Shown here: piece after piece, positions 59,412-64,000 of the stretch
Numbering within the stretch: position 1 is the stretch's first letter
Layout: each line of letters begins with the position of its first letter
Assembly: GCA_020543525.1 (NCBI GenBank)
Contig: JAHYIO010000037.1
Coordinates: 1,302,001 to 1,366,000, forward strand
Direction of reading: 5' to 3'
Length of the DNA: 64,000 nt
Source of the DNA: Coriolopsis trogii
Lineage: Eukaryota; Basidiomycota; Agaricomycetes; Polyporales; Polyporaceae
Program-made: the position numbers and the translations under genes
The notes under the pieces: generated by a model
What the model was told of the DNA's origin: nothing
The model's input: only the letters and a program-made list of their open reading frames with translations
Databases searched by the model: none

Positions 59412-59716
59412 CTTGCTGCCGCGAAAGAAGGAGCCAGGAAGCTTCAGCGAGAGGAGGAGGAAAGCCAGAGACGCTGCTGCGACTTAGCCGAAGCGCAATT
59501 GAGAATCCAAAAATGCTAACTCGGTCACGTGGGACACGCGTCGCGACACGCCCACCTATGAACGCGTCCAAAGAGGACGAGAAGTATTCAGTGGCTCGCA
59601 ACTTGTGTTAAAAGTTTTAAAAAAGCGTGCAAACGGGTCGAAGAGGAGATCATGCGATGCAATCAGGATTTGCAAGATATATGTAAGCTAGGAATCTCAG
59701 GGCTACATCGAGTGTT
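59412..59716. other. intergenic, nothing recognised
   Basis: 305 nt between the start of RIX1 and the stop of COQ2, both on the minus strand; it should contain the RIX1 promoter and COQ2 3' UTR. Confidence 0.45.
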
Positions 59717-61109
59717 CTATCCGGCATGAGCATACAGCAACAACGAAGCATAGTCTGCCAAAGATCCCATCCAGACCCAGAAACCAGACCATCCACAACC
59801 GACGAAGCCCTTCCAACAACTCGGACGATCGTCAAAGTCGGTCTTCCACACGACGCGAGCTAGCTGCGCTGCAGCCAGAGCGACTCCACCATAGAACAGT
59901 GCACCTTGTCCGTTCAGATACCCCGCATACGTGATGAGAGACATGGATGAGGCAGACAGGGCGGTCAGGACCGGGCGAGTGCGCTCGCCGAAGAGCAGCG
60001 CCGTGGATCGTATGCCCATGTTGACATCGTCCTTCTTGTCCTGAAATGAACGTAAGCTATGCAATCACTGTGAGAGACCACATGCACTTTCACCTGATGA
60101 GCGTATACGGTGTCATAGACGAGCGTCCAACAGATGCCACCAGCGTAGAGTGGGAGACACACGCTCCAGTTCGTGACCCCCGCTACAGCAGACCAACCGA
60201 GAAGAGCGCCCCAGTTGAAGGCGAGACCTGCATCGAGGATCAGCGGCATAGCCAACTCGCACCGTGCTCTCACTCACCTAGGACAGCTTGAGGCCAATGC
60301 GTCACCCGTTTCATGAAAGGATAGACGGTGACCACGGACAGGGACGATGCTCCGAGCAAGATGCTAGTTGCAATGAGCGGAAGGCTCTGCGGTGCTCGAT
60401 GAAGATAACGTACCTGTACCAATTGAGCTGGGTGAGGACCCCAAGGCCAGCGGTCAATTGCAAACCAAGGAAGGCAACTGCCTGCGTAGGTGAAATCTGA
60501 CCAGCAGCAAGGGGTCTAGCCTTGGTTCGCTCTACTCCTCTCTTGAGACACCGAAAGGGAATGTTGGGAGGACAGACGTACCCACTCCCTTGTCCAAGTT
60601 CCGATCCCACATGTCGTTAATGGTACACCCTGCCCCGCGCATGACGAGCGCGCCCAGCCCGAACAGGCTTATATACGTCAACGGAGTCGTCCATGGTGCC
60701 TCCAGAGCATATGAGGCCATGGTGATCGACCATGCTGAACGTTCAGAGGAAAAATGACCATGTGTGCACGCGCAGGAGAGATCAGGGACTTACTGCACGG
60801 ATAGAACAGCAACAGCGTTCCAATAGGCTTGTCAATGCGCGTCAGATACAGATATGGCCGTACTGGCTCGGGCAAGCGGTCGACCCAGGTGGACGGCGGC
60901 GCGGGAGACACGTCTGGTATCGTCCTCGTTTGTTGAGCTATGCGCCTCTTGAGCACCCTCTGCAGGGCGAGACTGCCGCGTCCGGTCGGTCTGGCATAGC
61001 AACGTGCAAAGTGGGAAGAGCGACGAACGAGTACATCGGAGACGATGTTATGAGGTGCGTGCGCACTCGGAACGCAGTGAAGGCGTAAACCAAGCATGGT
61101 CATGGACAA
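59717..61109 (-). CDS. COQ2: 4-hydroxybenzoate polyprenyltransferase, mitochondrial (Coq2)
   Basis: Six exons (60794..61109, 60582..60734, 60414..60534, 60278..60363, 60094..60227, 59717..60040) encode 377 residues. The first ~60 residues are Arg/Ser-rich and fit a mitochondrial presequence. The UbiA-type membrane domain follows: [20 protein letters not shown], the first Asp-rich motif [13 protein letters not shown] (N145-D153), [13 protein letters not shown], and the second motif [13 protein letters not shown] (263-275). Both Asp-rich motifs that bind Mg-diphosphate are intact. It attaches the polyprenyl tail to 4-hydroxybenzoate in the inner membrane, the second step of ubiquinone synthesis. 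All phases close. Confidence 0.96.
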
Positions 61110-61345
61110 GCCGAGAGTTTGAGTTGTTAGCGAGCGCCTGCACCCATGTCGGCAAAAGTCTTGGCTCTGGCAGGGCGCGCGACAAGTCTCTAGCGTGAGT
61201 TCTCCATCCCATAGTCATACGGCAAGAGTCAAATATGCAAGACTCCACGACCCGTACATCATTCACGACCATGAAACATATATGCAGGGGAGGTATAGAT
61301 GCGACGAGACAAATACATGCAGGGGGGACCATTCCATTCCTTCAA

Positions 61346-62335
61346 TTACCATTCCTTTCCAATTTTGAAGGACCATTCCCAGTCTGTTGGACAGTGTGTC
61401 AGGAGAAAGACAACGACGTATGAGGAGTATCACTCACCAGCAAACACCTCGCCATCGTCATCAACAACGCGGCTACGGACTTGGTACGTTCCGGAACGAG
61501 CCAGCATGCCGGAAGGAGACTCCTCAGGGTCAAAGTTCTTCGCGTAGGGCTCGCCCTTCGGGTGTGGTCCATATGAGCCAAGCATTTGGTCCATCTTGTC
61601 GACTGTGCGCAGCATCGTGAGTGGTTTCATTGAGTATATGGGACAGATGTATCGTACCCTTGATACCCGACCGCTTTACGACCTGGATGTACCGTACGCC
61701 CTGCAAACCACTTCGTACGCACGAGGTGTTTGGAAATCTGATGAGTACTCACAGAGATAATCGAGTGGTTGACCTTGAAGTTGATGCGGACACTAATCTG
61801 CGGTAAGCCACGTGTCTTTTACAGAACAAAGGCACACTCACTTGAACTCAACGCCCTCCTTGATCGTAACGGGGTTCTTCTTCATCTCTGCAATAGCAGC
61901 TGGGTTCTGCAAGTCCATAACGAGAGTCCTCCCTGGAGGCAGCGTCGGAGAAGCAAGCTCCAAGGACAAGATAGTGACCTGACAACCGACCAATTGTGAG
62001 TACAACTGAACGAGACTTTAAGGGGGTCGGCGCACCTTGGGTCCAGAACCAGCGGTACTAGCTCCCGGTACGATACCCAAGCTGGCCTTCCAGCGGGCCA
62101 GAGACTCGTCCTCAGCATCGAGTTTCGCATACTCGTCGACGCTCTTGGCAGCACCGGGCTTGTATCCTATAGTACCGACCGGTAAGTGCACGCTCAGAAC
62201 AAGGACGGCGAGACTCCGATGTTACCGGGCGTCGAAGTGGGGGCGAAGTCGTCTTCCTCGTGCTGCGGCTGGATGGCGAGCGTCGGTACGTGCACAAGAC
62301 CGCAAGCCGTCCGGGCGACTGACCTGAGCAGACAT
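61346..62335 (-). CDS. RDI1: Rho GDP-dissociation inhibitor
   Basis: Eight exons (62324..62335, 62226..62268, 62036..62166, 61842..61978, 61753..61792, 61658..61700, 61438..61602, 61346..61383) give 202 residues, exactly the family size. It extracts prenylated Rho GTPases (Rho1, Cdc42) from membranes and keeps them GDP-bound in the cytosol. Seen: the N-terminal regulatory arm with YKPGAAKSVDEYAKLDAEDE and SLARWKASLG, then the immunoglobulin-like beta sandwich (GVEFNVRINFKVNHSIISG, RYIQVVKRSGIKV, MLGSYGPHPKGEPY, SGMLARSGTYQVRS, DDDGEVFADWEWSFKIGKEW). The first coding exon is only 12 nt. For the fifth exon the acceptor ttag was preferred, since it alone gives the conserved FNVRI strand. Confidence 0.95.
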
Positions 62336-62902
62336 AGCGGACACAGGTGATGGTCGATAAGTAGAAGGGATTGGACTTGGGTTCAGCGCCGTCGGGTCGC
62401 GCACCCAAATGGCTGTCCCCTCTTGACTATCGATCGATTTCCCACGCCTGCTAATACGGTTCTTGCCGACATCACCGTCACAGCAATTCAACCAGCTGAG
62501 AGTGGTTGCAGCAGCAAGTTCAACAGTCTGAAGAAAACATCATCCTGTCGAGGCGAGATGTGAATGTTCGTGACTCGGACTCGGGTGAGCTGATGATCGT
62601 CGCCTCCGTCAAACAAGATTCATACACGATAATACTCATGATAGGGGTGGATAGGAAGGGGCATAGTTGCCTAGACAGTCCGATGTAATCTAACAACACA
62701 ACAAGCGTTACACAACATGAGGATCGTTTCGCAGGAAGGCTATGCGCACTTCCTAGTAAGATAAGTTACGAGTCACCGTGCCACCTCTGGTGCGCGGTGC
62801 ACAATCTGTTACAGAATATAAGGGCGTGAACGACCATGGAGTCGTTAATCTATCCAAGAGCACGAGGCCACCACGAGGGGATATGCGCGTGATACAGAGC
62901 CT
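62336..62902. other. intergenic, nothing recognised
   Basis: 567 nt between the start of RDI1 and the stop of the zinc-finger gene, both on the minus strand. Small open frames only; no motif recognised. Confidence 0.45.
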
Positions 62903-64000
62903 TTACGGAGACTCGACGCCACCAGGGGGGTGCATGCCGTCTAGACAACGACCCGCGCACGTCAGTCAAGCTACACCAGGCACGTAAAGAAGCACAACTC
63001 ACCGCCTTTGAACCAGCATTTGCCTTTGCTGAGATGGAAGCACCTAGCTCCACTCGGACAGATGTGGCCCTGAGTATCGACAATGTCAGCTGTCGTTCTG
63101 GACGGACGAGTTCATGGAACGAACCCAGCAGCACTTATCGCCGTACGGACACACAAGACCTAACGAGAAACGTGCTCAGTAAGATGCGCGGAGACGGAAG
63201 GCCGCCGACGTACCGTTCTTGAGATAGTTGCACGGAGCCTTCTTCGCGTTCCGTGCCAAGATGTCCAACTGTTCCTGGTTCAAGATCCAGTCGTGCGAGT
63301 ACTTGCAGCTTGCCTGCGGTACGTTCGTGAGCATTCCCACTGCAGCGAAAATGACCACAAATACATACACCCTTGGAGCAGGTCATGAGGTAATGCTCGT
63401 TACAAGGCGGGGGGTTCTCTGCGCTCCGCGTCGGCTGACGCCCTTCGAACAAAAATACGGAGAACTCACGCTTGTGTAGCGGCTGGACATCCTTGTCAGT
63501 AACACATCAACGCACAGAACTACACGAGACTCACCTTGGTCGGATCGATGTGCCTCAGGCCCTCCGGCGACCTATTGACCGGCGGAGGAGTGGGCATCGA
63601 CGCCTGGCTCTCGGACTGGGGACTGATGAGACCACCATTGGTGACGACACTGGAGCTCATGCTGGGCTCAGGAATGTTGACAAGTCCAGGGCGCCATGCT
63701 GCAACAGGCCTAGCAATGTCCTTGATGAACAGGTCGGGAAACTGGACGGAACGGACAGCCATTTGGCGCACGGTGGGCGAGGGGTAGCTCGGCGGGTGGA
63801 CGAAGACGAGTTTTCCCGTGAGGTCCTCTTGCTCTAGACTGGTGTACATGGCGTGGTAGGCGTCGTCGATACCTGCCATCGCCATGAGTGATCGTGCCAA
63901 GTCAAATGACGATTACGCTACCTACCACCGAAGAAGACGCGCAGCGTCTGCGGGAAGCGGATGGACGTCTTGACGTACTCTGTGACAGAAACGGTCTTGA
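62903..64000 (-). CDS. CCCH-type zinc-finger protein (N-terminal part outside window)
   Basis: Visible exons are 63926..64000 (partial), 63535..63872, 63470..63491, 63369..63418, 63214..63313, 63125..63159, 63003..63069 and 62903..62940. The upstream part SIRFPQTLRVFFGGIDDAYH continues beyond the window. After a disordered Pro/Ser stretch come two CCCH fingers: C-x7-C-x5-C-x3-H (PCNEHYLMTCSKGASCKYSH) and C-x8-C-x5-C-x3-H (CNYLKNG then CPYGDKCCWGH), followed by a third Cys/His block (ICPSGARCFHLSKGKCW). Such proteins bind RNA and are conserved in basidiomycetes, but the specific role is unknown. The donor gtatgt at 63368 and the gttcgt donor at 63124 were selected because they give the conserved spacing and phase. 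Confidence 0.82.

Overview
This window is nuclear DNA of a filamentous basidiomycete, most likely an Agaricomycete. Three things point there: about 45-65-nt GT-AG introns interrupt almost every gene, genes are packed on both strands with 100-500-nt spacers, and several families are typical of mushrooms (DUF6534-like membrane protein, coiled-coil membrane protein with Trp/Cys repeats, small Cys-rich protein). I saw no tRNA, rRNA, CRISPR, transposon or prokaryotic operon. Gene models were built by hand from splice signals, reading phase and remembered family conservation; no alignment was run. Nearly all multi-exon models close with a length divisible by three.

Left part (1-16.4 kb): 3' end of an aldehyde dehydrogenase, ESCRT-III protein Vps60, a FIST-like protein, a 2-oxoglutarate/Fe(II) dioxygenase with a possible mitochondrial presequence, a coiled-coil membrane protein, a doubtful ORF, a MATH-BTB protein, a membrane-anchored spermidine-synthase-like protein and glycogen branching enzyme.

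Middle (16.9-42.4 kb): a glutamate carboxypeptidase II/Vps70-type M28 peptidase, a large disordered protein, a short-chain dehydrogenase, an F-box-like protein, a small hypothetical gene, a DUF6534-like membrane protein (possibly damaged), the COPII cargo receptor Erv26/Svp26, a synaptojanin-like Sac1/5-phosphatase, splicing factor SF3A3 head to head with the DEAD-box helicase FAL1/eIF4A3, a KEN-box protein with an MCB element upstream, and Lcl2.

Right part (44.1-64 kb): a secreted PEBP-like protein, splicing factor SF3B6, a small Cys-rich protein, the largest subunit of RNA polymerase I, a Laa2-like protein, a Pol I initiation factor of the Rrn11 type, Rix1 (60S maturation), Coq2 (ubiquinone synthesis), RhoGDI and a CCCH zinc-finger protein that runs off the edge.

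Two functional neighbourhoods stand out: rRNA synthesis and ribosome maturation (RPA1, Rrn11, Rix1 within 11.5 kb) and pre-mRNA splicing/exon junction (SF3A3, FAL1, SF3B6 within 9.5 kb). The most unusual gene architecture is in RPA1, whose catalytic aspartates lie on an 18-nt exon flanked by 14- and 21-nt exons. Two introns appear to be of the GC-AG type. I did not find a clear novel multi-gene system; most of the content is conserved fungal housekeeping.
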